Shown piece by piece: positions 24,261 to 36,113 of a DNA stretch of 64,000 nt; within the stretch, counting starts at the first letter, position 1, and each line of letters starts with the position of its first letter. The translations under genes were made by a program, and so were the position numbers. The notes under the pieces are model-generated. The model was not told the DNA's origin, did no database searches, and saw only the letters and a list, made by a program, of their open reading frames with translations. The DNA is from Chiridota heheva. Lineage: Eukaryota; Echinodermata; Holothuroidea; Apodida; Chiridotidae. Location of the stretch: assembly GCA_020152595.1 (NCBI GenBank), contig JAIGNY010000476.1:916001-980000 (forward strand), given 5' to 3'.

Positions 24261-24760
24261 TATCAAAAATGCTAAGTAAAGTTTACTATATTGTGTCAAG
24301 CCTATCGTATATTTTATCTTTGTGTAATTTTAATGCCAGAATGAATCTTTTTAAATCCGTAATTATATCCCAGCTCCTTTATGCCATACCAGTTTGGTAT
24401 CATCTCTTAATAGAAAAAGACAAAGACAGAATTAAGAATTTTTTTACATAAACGTCAAAGATTTTTAACTTGGACTATTTTATCCTTATTTGTATTCTCA
24501 ACGACAGAGCCAAAATCAGATTTTAGTGCAATAGCAAGAAAAATAAATTCAACTGAAAGTCATCCATTACATAATGTTTTAACAAAGCCTTCTTGCCAAA
24601 ACCAACAGAAATGTTCGCAATCCAAACATAGAACCAAAATTCAGAATACAACTGTACAAACATTCTTTTATCTACCAGGCGGCTCTTTATATACAAAATG
24701 GACAGCTACAGCCACTTCTTTAATTCTTTTTTAATCCTTTAACTTTTTTCACCAGCTTAT
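24261..24760 (+). mobile_element. LINE reverse transcriptase C-terminal fragment
   Basis: At 24269-24451 the plus strand reads ARMNLFKSVIISQLLYAIPV followed by WYHLL and DKDRI. This resembles the thumb region of jockey/CR1-group LINE proteins (a LFKS..I..LLY..PVW pattern). Past a frameshift the next 250 bp keep faint similarity to such C-termini. It is a short relic ending near a TA-rich tract at 24766-24805. Confidence 0.5.
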
Positions 24761-24934
24761 GTCTAATATATATATATTATATTATATATATATATATATT
24801 TTTTTTGTATCTATAGATTTATCATTTTATATCATAACTATGTTTTATGTAATTTTCTTTTCTTTATTATATGTATGTTATTAAATGTTAATCCTTTTTA
24901 CAAATGTGCATTTGTACTGGAAGCAATAAATTGA

Positions 24935-25745
24935 AAATTGATAGGGCAGTGTTCTCAGTGACCTCCAGGTGTTTCAAGTAAAATTTACAGGCGGAGGCCA
25001 AGAAGAAATTGCCATAGTCCAGCCTGAATCTGAGGAGAGAGCGGTATAAGGTGAACAGAGCGAGCAGATTTGCTCCCCAATCAGTGCTTGAGAGGACCAT
25101 GAAGAGATGGAGGATTTTGTGGCATTTTGTTTTAAGGTTGTTGATGTGGGGGGATAGGAAAGTTTGGAGCCGAGAGTCATGAGGAAATAACCTTCCTTAT
25201 GAAGAATGGTCCATCAATCATTCATGGGTTTTGCACAAAGTCCTCCCAAATATATAATGTATATTTATATTTAGGCTCAGACAATTGACTAATCTGATTA
25301 ACATCACTAAACAGCAGTTATGTAGCTTGAGTCCCAGATGAATGACCTATTGTGTACAGTATAACAGTAGCTGGTTGCTAACAAGTGAACTGTGAATAGA
25401 CTATGAATATGCTGTAAGTTAAGAAGGTATAGATTACTCCTGTGGTGTGTATGGTGTAACAATAGCTGGTTGCTAGTCAATGAATTGTGAAGAGTCTATC
25501 GGGTTGAAGGGTGTGGATTACCCCTGATTTTGAGAAAATCGAGGGTGTCTGGTTGGAGGGGTCTAAGGGCCAAAAATTCTTAATGTGATTCTGAGGAAGG
25601 GAGAACTGTCTTTACTGGGGATTATAGAACCTTTAAGGCGGAGATTGGGGCGGAGGAAGGAGTTGCTGTTGTTGAAATGGATGAGAACAGTTTTGTCTAT
25701 TGATAACTTGAAACTGTCCATAGACCTTTGAATGCTATCAAAGAA
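24935..25745 (-). mobile_element. RNase H-type LINE fragment (RT thumb), split in two
   Basis: Positions 24935-25195 match 51140-51330, and 25555-25745 match 51330-51460 of LINE C, for example GAGAACAGTTTTGTCT and GTTGCTGTTGTTGAAATG. In between, 25196-25554 is unrelated and contains its own tandem duplication around AGCTGGTTGCTA (about 85 bp apart). The insertion has no clear termini. Confidence 0.75.
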
Positions 25746-26330
25746 CACTAGAAGTAGCAAAATATTTCATCAAAATTGGTTAGAAATTGATCATTCAACA
25801 ATATCAATCATCAATATGTAAATTTGCGATGTGTTACAGCTTGACCTTGTTATTTTCTTTGATAAATCCCTGTTGTAAAGCCTTTTTTTTTTTTTTAAAT
25901 CACATTTTTTTTTTAAAGTGCAGAAAATTCTTGACCAACAATCTTGCACCTAAACTCACAATCAAGAAATAAGAAGTATAGCTGATCACCTCACCAATGA
26001 AAGCTTTATATAAGACTTGTATGACAATTTTCGTCAAGACAAAAAGTTCTAATTTTGTTTACCTCCAAATTCTGAAAAACTACCTATCCTGGGGAAGTAA
26101 CTGTTAATTCTGGGTATAGTGTGAATAATATATTCCAAACAGTCAAAAGCACTTTCTAAGCTATAGCTAATCAAAGTTTGAATAATTCTTAAGGTATGAA
26201 AATTTTGTGATGTATGCATGAGAGGACAATTCAAAATTGTTAATATAATTCTTTAAATTTCTGTTGTACATTTCAGCCACTGAAGATCTTAAGACTGTTT
26301 TCTTGTGCTTAATTTTGGTAGAGAATATGA

Positions 26331-26365
26331 TGGTTTGTTTGTTGTGGTTTAACGGCGCTGCAGGT
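26331..26365 (-). mobile_element. Very short LINE 3' tail
   Basis: GGTTTGTTTGTTGTGGTTTAACGGCGCTGC resembles the first 30 bp of the (TTTG)n-TTAACGGC tails at 49790 and 57905. Too short for firm classification. Confidence 0.4.
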
Positions 26366-27801
26366 TATGATGGAGATTCAAAACTGTTTCTTCACACTTC
26401 CATTCAAGGAATATTGGTAAAGAATTGAAAAACAGTAACTTAACATAAAACAATTCAAATATTTTGTTGGTGTTATTTCACAAAATATACATAATTTACA
26501 TATTTTATCATTAGACCTTAAAAATCAAAAAGCCTGTCAACTAGTTGATATTTAACCAATTTTGATAACTTTTTTGTTGTTTTCATGGTTTATAGCATAC
26601 ATTATTTTCTTCCAATGAAGCTCATGTTGCTACTACCTGCTCAAACATGAAGATTGTCAATCACGATTGTATAATCTTTATTATCATCTGCGAAAAAAAC
26701 TTTTATATAGATATTATTATGTGACCCTCTTCTGATCTGTGCATCTCACCCCAACTAGTCTCTTCAGGTCTCCTGGCCCATAAGGCTACAGTGCACTCTC
26801 TCCACTGGACTGTGTTATTTGCAACGTGTCTAGTTTCGGTCCACAAGCTCCATCCCATCACTTTCCTCTCCTTTCGACTGTCCTTCTCCAGGTCGTTCTA
26901 GGACAACCAACTTTCCGTCTCCCGTCTTGTTTCCACGTCATAGCTGTCACACAGTGCTTAATAGTGCTAATGCGTATCACATGACCAATCCACCTCCACC
27001 TTCTTCTTTTTACTTCAGTGCTGATTTTGTCATGTTTAGTGATTCTCAGTATTTCATCATTAGATATTACATATGGCCATCTGATCTTAAAAATCCTCCT
27101 GTAGCATTTGAACATAAATGTGACCAGCTTTCTATTATCTGCTACATTAACTATTATCTGCTACATTAACTCTCCATGTCTCGCAACCATACAAGAGTAC
27201 AGACTTAACAAGAGAGTTAATCTAGTCGTATTTTTGAATATATTAACCCTTACTCTCTCAGCGTCACGGTGACCGTGACAGTTACGATCCATTTTCCAAA
27301 AATTCTTTTTGAGTACCTTCCCAAAATCCTATAGAGCTGCAAATAAGTTCATTCAAACCAGATTGAATAGATCTTTCATAATATGGTTATTTTGTTGGGG
27401 GTTAGATTGAAATTTTTTGAGTAAAATCGTTACAAAAAAGCGCATTTTTAAAAAAACAGCATTTTTTTTTTTTTTTTTTTTTTTTTTTGAAAGACGAATG
27501 TCATACGTGAATATTTTTTCTATTTTTTTTTTCTTCAGGTAAAGTATAAAGATAGTTTGAATTGTTGGTTGCTACACGATTTTTACTTGTACTTGGTCAA
27601 TGTTTGTGTTTTTTTGGAGAAAATATGCCAAAATTTGTGATTTCGGGCCATTTTGGACCTTTTTTGATCAAAAAATCATAAAAAACGGCCCAAATATTGT
27701 ATTGGAATTTTTAAAATCTCTACGGATAGAGGAGAAATAGATCGTTCAGACGAACTATTACAATAACAGATGCACCCCCTCTACTTGCCCAAAAGTCTCT
27801 G

Positions 27802-28047
27802 ATGATGACGTCAATTTGCGTTTTTTTTTTTCCTCGCACATTCGACATCACAAAATGGCGAGATACAAGTTACAACGTCGAACGTGCCTTCCGACTCCTA
27901 TGTTTTCTTCAGAATAATGATGACTCAGAGGGGTCGGAAGGTACTTCTGATGAAGAAGATGTACCAGAACTCGACCAGATTGAGGAAGAGGAGAATATAG
28001 AGCCTGCTGAGATGGATAGTGATCTGTTCCAAATTACGGAGTGGTGA
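27802..28047 (+). pseudogene. Acidic N-terminal relic of a piggyBac-type transposase
   Basis: The ORF of 81 codons has a positively charged start and then a strongly acidic part: DDSEGSEGTSDEEDVPEL, then EEEENIEPAEMDSD. Such acidic stretches are common at piggyBac transposase N-termini, and it lies between piggyBac ends. The stop overlaps a consensus splice donor (GTGAGT at 28044-28049), so it may be the first exon of a formerly spliced gene. The catalytic part is not in the element. Identification rests mainly on context. Confidence 0.5.
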
Positions 28048-28562
28048 GTGTTTTCTTCCAAAAATAGCGAAAGTACTACATTGTAAATGTGTTGTAATAA
28101 AATAAGGCTTATAGAATTATAATGATAAATTAGCGGGGATTTTTTGCTTGTTACGAGAAACAAGTAAAAGGGACACTAAAATCACATATAAAAAAAAGGA
28201 TTTAGGTCCTTTCTATAATAGCCCGCATGAAACAAATGAAGCTGAACCCCAATAATAACATTTCTGAACCCAATGGCAAAATTGTAAATTTAACTGAAAT
28301 ATGTGTATTCCTAATTTCACAAACATTTCTAAATGGACTGAAATGCCCCAGGCCCATTTAGAAGAAAATGCTTGTATATAGGCCTTTTAGGACATTATTT
28401 TGATGCCCCATTTTTTTTCCTTTTCCACTCCCCCTGGCTATGCCACTGTTGTGGTGATGACTAGATCGATAAAACAAACATTTTGGACCCCTGTATGTAC
28501 CCCCGGGCTTCCCGGCTGTAAAAGTCTGTCCCCACGGTTACCACAAAAATGTGGGGCTGGTT

Positions 28563-28704
28563 AGAAACCACAATAAGATGTTATGCGATAACATGTTATG
28601 CGTATGCTTGAAGAGGACGAGCCGCCCGCTACTAGAAACCACAATAAGATGTTATGCGATAACATGTTATGCGTATGCTTGAAGAGGACAAGCCGCCCGC
28701 TACT
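28563..28704. repeat. 71-bp tandem duplication in the piggyBac-type element
   Basis: The segment beginning AGAAACCACAATAAGATG at 28563 repeats at 28634, with one difference noticed (GACGA against GACAA). It contains a small dyad around GCGATAACATGTTATGCG. The near identity suggests a recent event or an assembly duplication. Confidence 0.95.
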
Positions 28705-28712
28705 CCCCAACC

Positions 28713-28956
28713 CAAGAGGAAGAGGGACAGACCGTTGAAGATGAGCCCAGGCCCCTCAAAGAAAATCCGACTGCAGCGAAAAAAGCTGCCTTCAAAACCA
28801 GGGAGGAAGAGCGGAACGCTCGGCTGCAGGAGATACAGCGGTCGAAGGTCATCCCTGCAGCCGATTAAGACTATCATCTGTGGGAAGTACTGGTGGAGAG
28901 TGACCGGGATCGACACGAGATCTTCAGTAATTGGTTATGGGAAGACCAAACTAAAG
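28713..28956 (+). pseudogene. Unidentified coding-like fragment in the piggyBac-type element
   Basis: One frame reads a charged helix-like peptide (KTREEERNARLQEIQRSKV) and, after a TAA, continues coding-like to EIFSNWLWEDQTK directly before a GTAAGT donor at 28954. The other frame (PKRKRDRPLK, AT-hook-like) is open to 28959. Base composition is far less AT-rich than the rest of the element. I do not recognise the protein. It could be a damaged transposase exon or a captured host exon. Confidence 0.4.
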
Positions 28957-29941
28957 TAAGTTAAATGAATATAGTTGCAATTCTTTTTTCTTTTTTTTAA
29001 ATTAATTTGCCGCAACAAGGTATAGCAGAAAAATTTACAAATTTGGACCTTTTCGGCAAACATTTCTTATGAATTCCATGTGGAATGAACAGAAGTAAGT
29101 ATTCAATAGATAATCAGCATAGTCTATCAACATAATAAAAGTAGCTGTGAAGCTTGTAATGGCTGAAATTGGGTCAGAAATAAACAAAAAACACTTTCAT
29201 GCATAATAAATGAGGTAAATGACCTAATTTGCATATCATTTGCATAATTTCTTACTTTATTTTTTGCAAATGATGATGTAAACATCTTGTTTTTCTGCAT
29301 TCTATTAGTTTTGGACATCATAGAAAGGAAAATGCATTTTTTTGGGAAAATTTAGTGCCATACACTATTAGATAGATTATTCACAGAATCGGGGGATAAT
29401 TTTTAGGTCAAAATGTACCAAATTTTTCATATTTGCGTCATTTTTTTTCTCTTCTAATTCCTAAAAATCCATGAATAGTATCAAATGAAAGGTCTTTCCA
29501 AGGACGATTCAGAAATTCTATCCATATTTTTTTGCTATTTAGCCACAAGGCACAAGCGTGTCATAAAGATAGAATGTTTGGAGACCTAATATGCTAATTC
29601 AATGACCTAATTTGCATATTTGAGTTCGGAAATATGCACATTTTTGGAAAGTTCAACATAATAGCTTTCATAAAAGTCGAACTTGTTTTAGTACAAATGG
29701 AACAGAAAGTGCTGAAAAAATCCTCTTTCCAAAAATTTCAGAAATAGCTTATTCTATTTTTGGAACCTTGGGAGAGTAAGGGTTAAGAATGTGCTTGAGT
29801 TCCATATCTTATTTAATTCCATAAATGCTACTCTTGCTTTAGAGATTCTGTTTTGGATATCTTCCTCGCCACCACCTTGTAAGCTTACTGTTGCACCAAG
29901 GTATTTGAACATGTTTACTTCATTTAGTTGTTGGTTATCGA

Positions 29942-30406
29942 CAGACCCCTAGCTTTGCTGTATCACAGGGGCGGCCCGCCCTGCCCCTCTTTGGGCCCGC
30001 CCTAACCCCCCCCTCCCCCTCCCCTTCCTCCCCAGGTCCGCCCTGCCCCTCATGAGAAAAAAATGTTTGTTTTTTATTATAATTGTTTTTAATTTTTATA
30101 TATATATATTTTATTTTCTCTTATAGATTTAATTTTTTTTAAACTTAATAATCTGAATAAGCCTCATAAATGAAATACGTTACACTGATACGGAACCCAG
30201 GATGATAGACTGTTCCTTATCAGTCAGAATAGCTTTATTCTCAGATGTATGATTATAGCTAAAATTCCAAAGCTTTTTCTAGGGGATTTAGCCTTAAGGG
30301 TGCCCCTAAACTCCATGCCGAAAAGACGCAGCATTTCGCGAACGCATTAATGTGCCCCTCAACAAGTTTAGCACCCTGGCCCTTTTTTAATCAAGCTAGG
30401 GGTCTG
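29942..30406. mobile_element. CAGACCCCTAG-ended MITE, copy 1 (465 bp)
   Basis: Ends CAGACCCCTAGCTT and AAGCTAGGGGTCTG are inverted. It is flanked by ATCGA (29937-29941) and ATCAA (30407-30411), a likely 5-bp duplication: counting one copy only keeps the host LINE reading frame open. Inside is a GGGGCGGCC patch, an AT-rich centre, and GTGCCCCTCAACAAG near the right end. No ORF. The superfamily is uncertain; hAT types with 5-bp duplications are a possibility. Confidence 0.85.
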
Positions 30407-32255
30407 ATCAATATAAAGTTCGTTTGCACATTTGCTGTTAACTTTCATGAGCTTTGTCTTATCCTTATTAATTCTTAGCCCAGTTTGTGCAGCATACTGA
30501 TTAGAGCCTGTTCACTTTGGTTTGTAGATGAAAATAGAGCAATATCATCAGCAAAATCTAAGTCCCCCAGGGTTAACATCGTTTTCCTCATCACCCAGAG
30601 TACTACCATCAGAAAAAGGAACCCTGACATTACATTACCTTGCTTTACACCACTTTTGACTTGAAACCATTCAGATTTCACACCACCATCTATAACTGCA
30701 CATTCACTGTCTTCATATAACACTTTAATCAAACATATTATCTTTTGTGGAATACCATAGGCTGCCATTATTTTTCAGAGGCTTTCTCTGTGCAACCGAG
30801 TCAAATGCTTTCTCCATGTCAACAAAGGCGATATATATGGTTGACTGCCATTCAGCCACCTGTTTAAAAATGTTGCGCAGGATGAAAATTACTCGGTGGT
30901 ACTCCTTCCTCTTCTCTATCCAGCCTGTTCATCTCTCATCTTACTGTCAACACTGTTTCTAATTCTGTAGATTAAAACTCTTCCAAATATTTTTCTTGGT
31001 ATGGATGTTAAGGTTATTCCGCGCTAGTTATCGCATACTGTAGTATTGCCTTTCTTAAGTATTTTTGTTATCAGTCCTTGCTTCTATGATTTTGGTATAA
31101 CTTCCTTTTCCCATACAATTCTAAACAGCTCTTCAAGCCATAATAATGATGTGCATATATCAGCTTTTAACAACTTGGCAATTATATTATCCTCGCCTGC
31201 AGCTTTGTTATTCTTTGGCTTCATCAATGCCTCTTTTATTTCACTTCTTGTAATATAACTGGTACTAATTTCGTCTATCTCAGAGTCACATGTTATGTTA
31301 GGAACTGGAAAAACAGGATCTGGTCTATTCAGTATCTCCTCAAAATGCTCTTTCCACCTCTCTCTTTTTTCTTTTTCATCTGTTAATAGATTTCCATCCT
31401 TGTCTCTTATAGCACTCCCAACCTTGGTCCTTTCATTGCAAATTGTTTTGATTATCTCTCTCATTCTGCCATTACTAGCTGCTCCTCTGCAGATGTAGCA
31501 AGGTCGTCAACCCACTTTCTTTTATCTCTCCTTAAGCTTTTCTTCACATCTTTGTCTTTTTCAGCATACTTAGCTCTAATAATATCTTTAATTATAATTT
31601 GACTTGGCATTCTCAATCTTAACCTTCAGCTGTTTTCTCTCAACACATTTCCAACTTACTCTGCTAATCCATGGCTTTTGGCCCTTCTTTTTGTACCCAA
31701 GAACCTTTTTAGTAGCCACATTGTATACCTCTTCATATGTCTGCCACTTACTCTCAACTTCTTCAGTCTTGTAAAACTTCATATCTATTTCGTAGTTCAA
31801 CCGAAAACTCTTCTCTGATTGCTGGTTGTTGTAACTTGACAGTATCATACTTGGGTGACATGTCTTTGTTATCGGTATTCCTTTTAGCTTTAATCGGATC
31901 CTGGTCGGTATCAAGTAGTGATCACTTGAAATGTCAGCCCCTCTCATCACTCTTGTGTCTAATATAGAGGTTCTGTGTTGCTTTGTTACAAGCACATGAT
32001 CAATTTGGTTCTTTGTCCTCCCTCCTGGGGAAGTCCAGGTAAGTTTATGAATGAGTTTATGTGAAAAAATTGTGCCAGTCACCAATAAATTGTTGATACC
32101 ACAGAAGTCCAGAAGCTTTTCACCATTAGCATTCCTTTCACCAATGCCATGCCTTCCAATAACATTATCATATCTGATCTGCGCAATTACCAACAATTCA
32201 CACATTCTAGACATTGTCAAGGTAGAATTCATATGCACGGGAAGCCAAGAGGCAT

Positions 32256-33179
32256 TACAAGACTGGTGACATGTACTTTAGATGCATCTTTGCTTTAAAC
32301 CGATGTTTGACATTCACTGCATACTTAGTAACCCCTATTGGAAAAGTGTGAAAATCACATTAATTTGAAGTTCAGAATACAACCACTTTCTGTGGCATCT
32401 TCAAATGTACTTAAATATGTCACGTTGTAAGATGTAGACCCTGCAGAACTGACTCTGTAAATGCGTACAAAGTAATTACAGACAGAACTTAAATGTCCTC
32501 AACAAAAAATTCAAAAATTTCATCCTCTGATACCTAAGATTCCTTTTGAAAACTTGACGGAGACATTATAGACAATCATAGTATACCTGAAGATGCAATC
32601 CAACCATAAATGTTCAAGATATTACTGGGGGAAGTTAGCCACTCTAAGCTGACTGAATGCAAAGTTCCAGACCTATAGGCCTACGTACATGAATCACAAC
32701 AAACTCTTCGTCAATGCCTTCACAACACCGTAGATTTAAGGTAACTTATGAATGCATTTTGGAGATGCCTCTCAGTCTCATCCAGTACATGCAATGATTC
32801 ATACAAATTCTCTCCTTTTCCTCTAAGTTATACCATCATGGGATCTATTTCCTTAAAATCACCAAAACGAATATGAAATTTCACAACTGGTCTCGAGCTA
32901 GTAGTAGCCGATAAACACATACAGGCATTGTATGTGTAGGCCTACATACAGCCAGTCAGAGATAAATGATATCACTGTCCAACTTGACACGTCACTAAAT
33001 TGTAATGATAGAAATTAGAATAGGAATATAAGTCAGTTTATATGAGTGGCAAAAATAACTTTTTCTAAGATTGTAAAAGACTTAAGACTTTTTCAAATTG
33101 CTTATCTATTAGAAAGTTGTTCCAAATCAAAAAATACATCAGTTGACACCAAAATTGTTACATGTCACCAGTCCTTTAA
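32256..33179. mobile_element. Inverted-terminal-repeat element, about 920 bp
   Basis: GACTGGTGACATGTA at 32261-32275 is inverted at 33159-33173 (TACATGTCACCAGTC), with TTACAA and TTTAA just outside. The interior has no ORF of note. The right end CCTTTAA resembles the TTAAAGGA ends of the foldback elements. It adjoins the truncated 5' end of LINE B. Confidence 0.6.
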
Positions 33180-34514
33180 AGGGTAATATTAAACCTGTGA
33201 CTACGTAAGAACTTCAATGCAATTATGCCAGAAAGAAATGAGTTCCTAGTATCACATAATCTTGATGTACACACGCTGTACAGTACATCCCAAGTGTATG
33301 CATGACACAATAATTGAAAATTGTGAATTCATGGACGGAGGAAATGACTGAATCCCAATTGACCATTAATGAAAAGCTTTAAGACTTGATTTCCTGTTCT
33401 GGAGTGAATGCCATATTTCAAATCTCCCTCAAAAAAAAGTAGGATTTACGTTGATAACAATTTAAAACCGTAACCAGAATTACGATGTTTACATACAAGT
33501 CAAGATGATGCACTGCACATTTCATCAATTCTTTGTTTGAACTGGTTCAATATTTTAATCATTAAATTTTGGAATTAAAAGTTTTTCCCCAAAATCCTGA
33601 TTCTGAAATGATATAATCTTACATAACAATAAGGACCTACTTCGCAAGAGTTTGAAAGGGTCCTTTTAAAGAATTTGATCATGGGTACATGTACTGTATT
33701 CTGACAAATGAAAATTAGTTTTAAAACAAAATTAAAAGTAGTGTATAATACATGAAAATCCATCAATTGAAAATTCTATCAATTGACACAAATGATGAAA
33801 TGATTAGCGTGGGAATACAGTTCAAAAATCTAGTCTCCAAGCTACAGTACATGACCTTGTTTCCCTTCATTGTTTTCTTAATGAGTATCACAGATAATCA
33901 GTATTGTGGGACTTGGGACTCAAAACAGTACGAAAACTAAATGCAATTAATTACGTAAAAGATGTCATAGCATTTATCAAAAACTCCTTGAATTTGGCAA
34001 GCCATACTACATCTCTTAAATTTACAAAAATGGTTTTAAAAGGTTTGAATGTCACTTGTTTGAATTAAGTGTACAGTACATATTATGCAAACTCTCCAAT
34101 GCTTCAGGAGCAAGTAAATTCAAAACTGCCACCTCCAATAATATAAGATAATAAAGATATATTCTATGTACATATTAAGTCCTTCAGGTTCACCCATTTC
34201 TCCCATTTCTGTCTCGTTTGCCTTTTCCCATCAAATTTAAGTGTTCAACAAGATGGTGGATATATGTTCAAAGGGTCTACTGTATTCTGAATTAATTAAT
34301 TACTTCTGGATATGAAAATTAAAACATACACAATGTTGTTTACTTTGCCAAGTGATTACACTATACTTACTGTATGGGCATACATGCCAACACTATTTAC
34401 ATGGTACACAATCAAAACAGACAGGTTACCTAAAATGGATTATATGTAAAGAATGGCAAGAGACCATCCATGATTTTGAATATTTCTCACTTGGAAGAGA
34501 TCTGTAAAAAACTG

Positions 34515-34553
34515 GTCCCCTAGCTTGATCCAGAAAGGGGCAGGGTGTCACTG
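34515..34553. mobile_element. Remnant of the CAGACCCCTAG MITE, inverted
   Basis: CCCCTAGCTTGATCCAGAAAG followed by GGGCAGGGTG is the reverse complement of the right terminal 35 bp of the elements at 29942-30406 and 43829-44260. The rest of the element is gone. Confidence 0.6.
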
Positions 34554-34689
34554 ACTGAAACGGGCATTTATAAGGCATGGAGCTCACTTTGAGGTTTAAT
34601 TTGAGGGCACTTGAAATGTAAAGTAAGAAAGCAATCCATGGAGCTGCTAATCTCATCACCTAAAGCATACAGCATAGTGGGGGAATAGC

Positions 34690-35400
34690 TAATAATAATC
34701 ACTATGGGGGGGAGGGGAGAATGGTTAAAAGGGGTCACTAGCTGTGTTACCTTTGACCTTTAAACTTTTGAACCCAGCATTTTCAAGACACAAGTTTATA
34801 TACCATGTGATACAAACATAGGATTGATATAGGTCTTGCACTTCCAGAATCAAAAATGGCACAAAAATTGTACAAATTAGTATTGTACATAATTACCCTG
34901 TAGAATCACATATTTGACCCTAATCACTAAAACAACTTCTTAAATTTTTCACATTTATCGTACCCCACTGTGTGACACCATTCATGCTCACATCACACTT
35001 ACCAACCATTCCATAACTATAGGGGGAAATGGTGAAAAGTGGTCAATAGCTCTGTGACCTTTTGCCCTTTGACCCCAGTCTATGAGACACAAATTCATGT
35101 ACCAAGTTATCATGGTACAACATAGGGTTGGTATAGGTCTTGTACTTTTTTAGTTTAAAATGGCACATTTAGCATAAAAAGCACTTATTTAACCTGTGAC
35201 CATGACCTTTAACCTTTTGACCTCCAATTATTTTACTTTTTTGTTAAAATGTTAAACCCTTCCCATCTATGCAATTTGTAAAGATACCAAGTAATTCCTT
35301 CAAAAGATACAGCTATCACCATAAACTTGTTTCATATGATCTGTTACCATTGACCTTTGCACCCCAAAACCTTAGAAAAACCAAAGTTCCGGGCCAGGGG
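34690..35400. repeat. Direct repeats carrying TGACCTTTGACC-like motifs
   Basis: A segment of about 170 bp at 34707-34880 recurs at 35020-35190 (both contain CACAA(G/A)TT, TACAA(A/C)ATAGG and ATAGGTCTTG). Related shorter copies follow at about 35195 and 35338. Each starts with a variant of TGACCTTTGACCTTTTGACC, resembling direct-repeat nuclear-receptor half sites; such sequence is also a common dispersed repeat. Confidence 0.7.
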
Positions 35401-35825
35401 GTACCCGCCCACCAATGTTGGTTCATGTGTATATTACAGTTTTATAAGCAACACAAAATTAATTGTTGCATACGCACACATGCATACACACACATCACCA
35501 AAGTTTGTCCCGTTCCAAAAATGTATGACCCCTAACCCTTAATATGAGGTCATCATAGAGACCCCTGGTAGGCCCCACCAGCCCTCCTAATATCAAGAAG
35601 AGTGGCCATCATAGTGTAGGAGGTATAGGCAGTTATTTGCCTATACAACAAAGTGGCTACTTATGCCCACATATTTGTATATGTGGGTGATGAGATAATA
35701 AGGGAGTAATCGATACAAAAAATACTGTCCCTGCATCTTGTTATATAAATCAACATGAAAAGAATGCAAAATAGTTCTCAATAGTATGTTTTTGTAAACA
35801 AAATGTAGAGAACTTAGTGAAAACA

Positions 35826-36113
35826 GGCAGGGTGGAGGCAATGAGGGGCAGGGTGGAGGCAATGAGGGACAGGGTAGAGGCAATGAGGGGCAGGGTGGAG
35901 GCAATGAGGGGCAGGGTGGAGGCAATGAGGGGCAGGGTGGAGGCAATGAGGGGCAGGGTGGAGGCAATGAGAGGCAGGGTAGAGGCAATGAGAAGCAGGG
36001 TGGAGGCAATGAGGGGCAGGGTAGAGGCAATGAGGGGCAGGGTGGAGGCAATGAGGGGAAGGGTGGAGGCAATGAGGGGCAGGGTGGAGGCAATGAGGGG
36101 CAGGGTGAAGCAC
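35826..36113. repeat. 21-bp minisatellite
   Basis: About 14 copies of GAGGCAATGAGGGGCAGGGTG. Since 21 is a multiple of 3 the array is open in several frames (REAMRGRV-type heptads on plus), an artefact. Confidence 0.95.

Larger units (their letters stand above)
27247..29782. mobile_element. piggyBac-type non-autonomous element (2536 bp) at TTAA
   Basis: It is flanked by TTAA at 27243-27246 and 29783-29786. The ends are CCCTTACTCTCTC and, inverted, CCCTTACTCTCCC. Both the TTAA duplication and CCC-starting ends are piggyBac hallmarks. A short stem GTCACGG/CCGTGAC sits just inside the left end. The plus strand at 27802-28047 encodes an acidic stretch (DEEDVPELDQIEEEE), as in piggyBac transposase N-termini, and stops at a GTGAGT splice-donor-like site. 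No DDD catalytic domain was found. The rest is AT-rich, with a T tract at 27464-27488. Confidence 0.85.
26700..32255 (-). mobile_element. RTE-like non-LTR retrotransposon (LINE B), interrupted by two DNA transposons
   Basis: On the minus strand, an APE endonuclease C-terminal half (GRHGIGERNANGEKLLDFC, NQIDHVLV, SSDHYLI) lies at 31588-32238 and a linker plus reverse transcriptase N-terminus at 31084-31464. Motif C with an intact FADDIALFSS is at 30475-30768. The C-terminal domain (RRWRWIGHVIR, GCPRTTWRRTVE) is at 26858-27115, with the 3' end near 26700. It is cut at 27243-29786 by a piggyBac-type element and at 29942-30406 by a MITE; with these removed the remaining LINE is about 2.5 kb. Several frameshifts exist, so it is inactive. 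Its 5' end stops near an inverted-repeat element at 32256. It is the same family or a close relative of LINE A. Confidence 0.9.
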
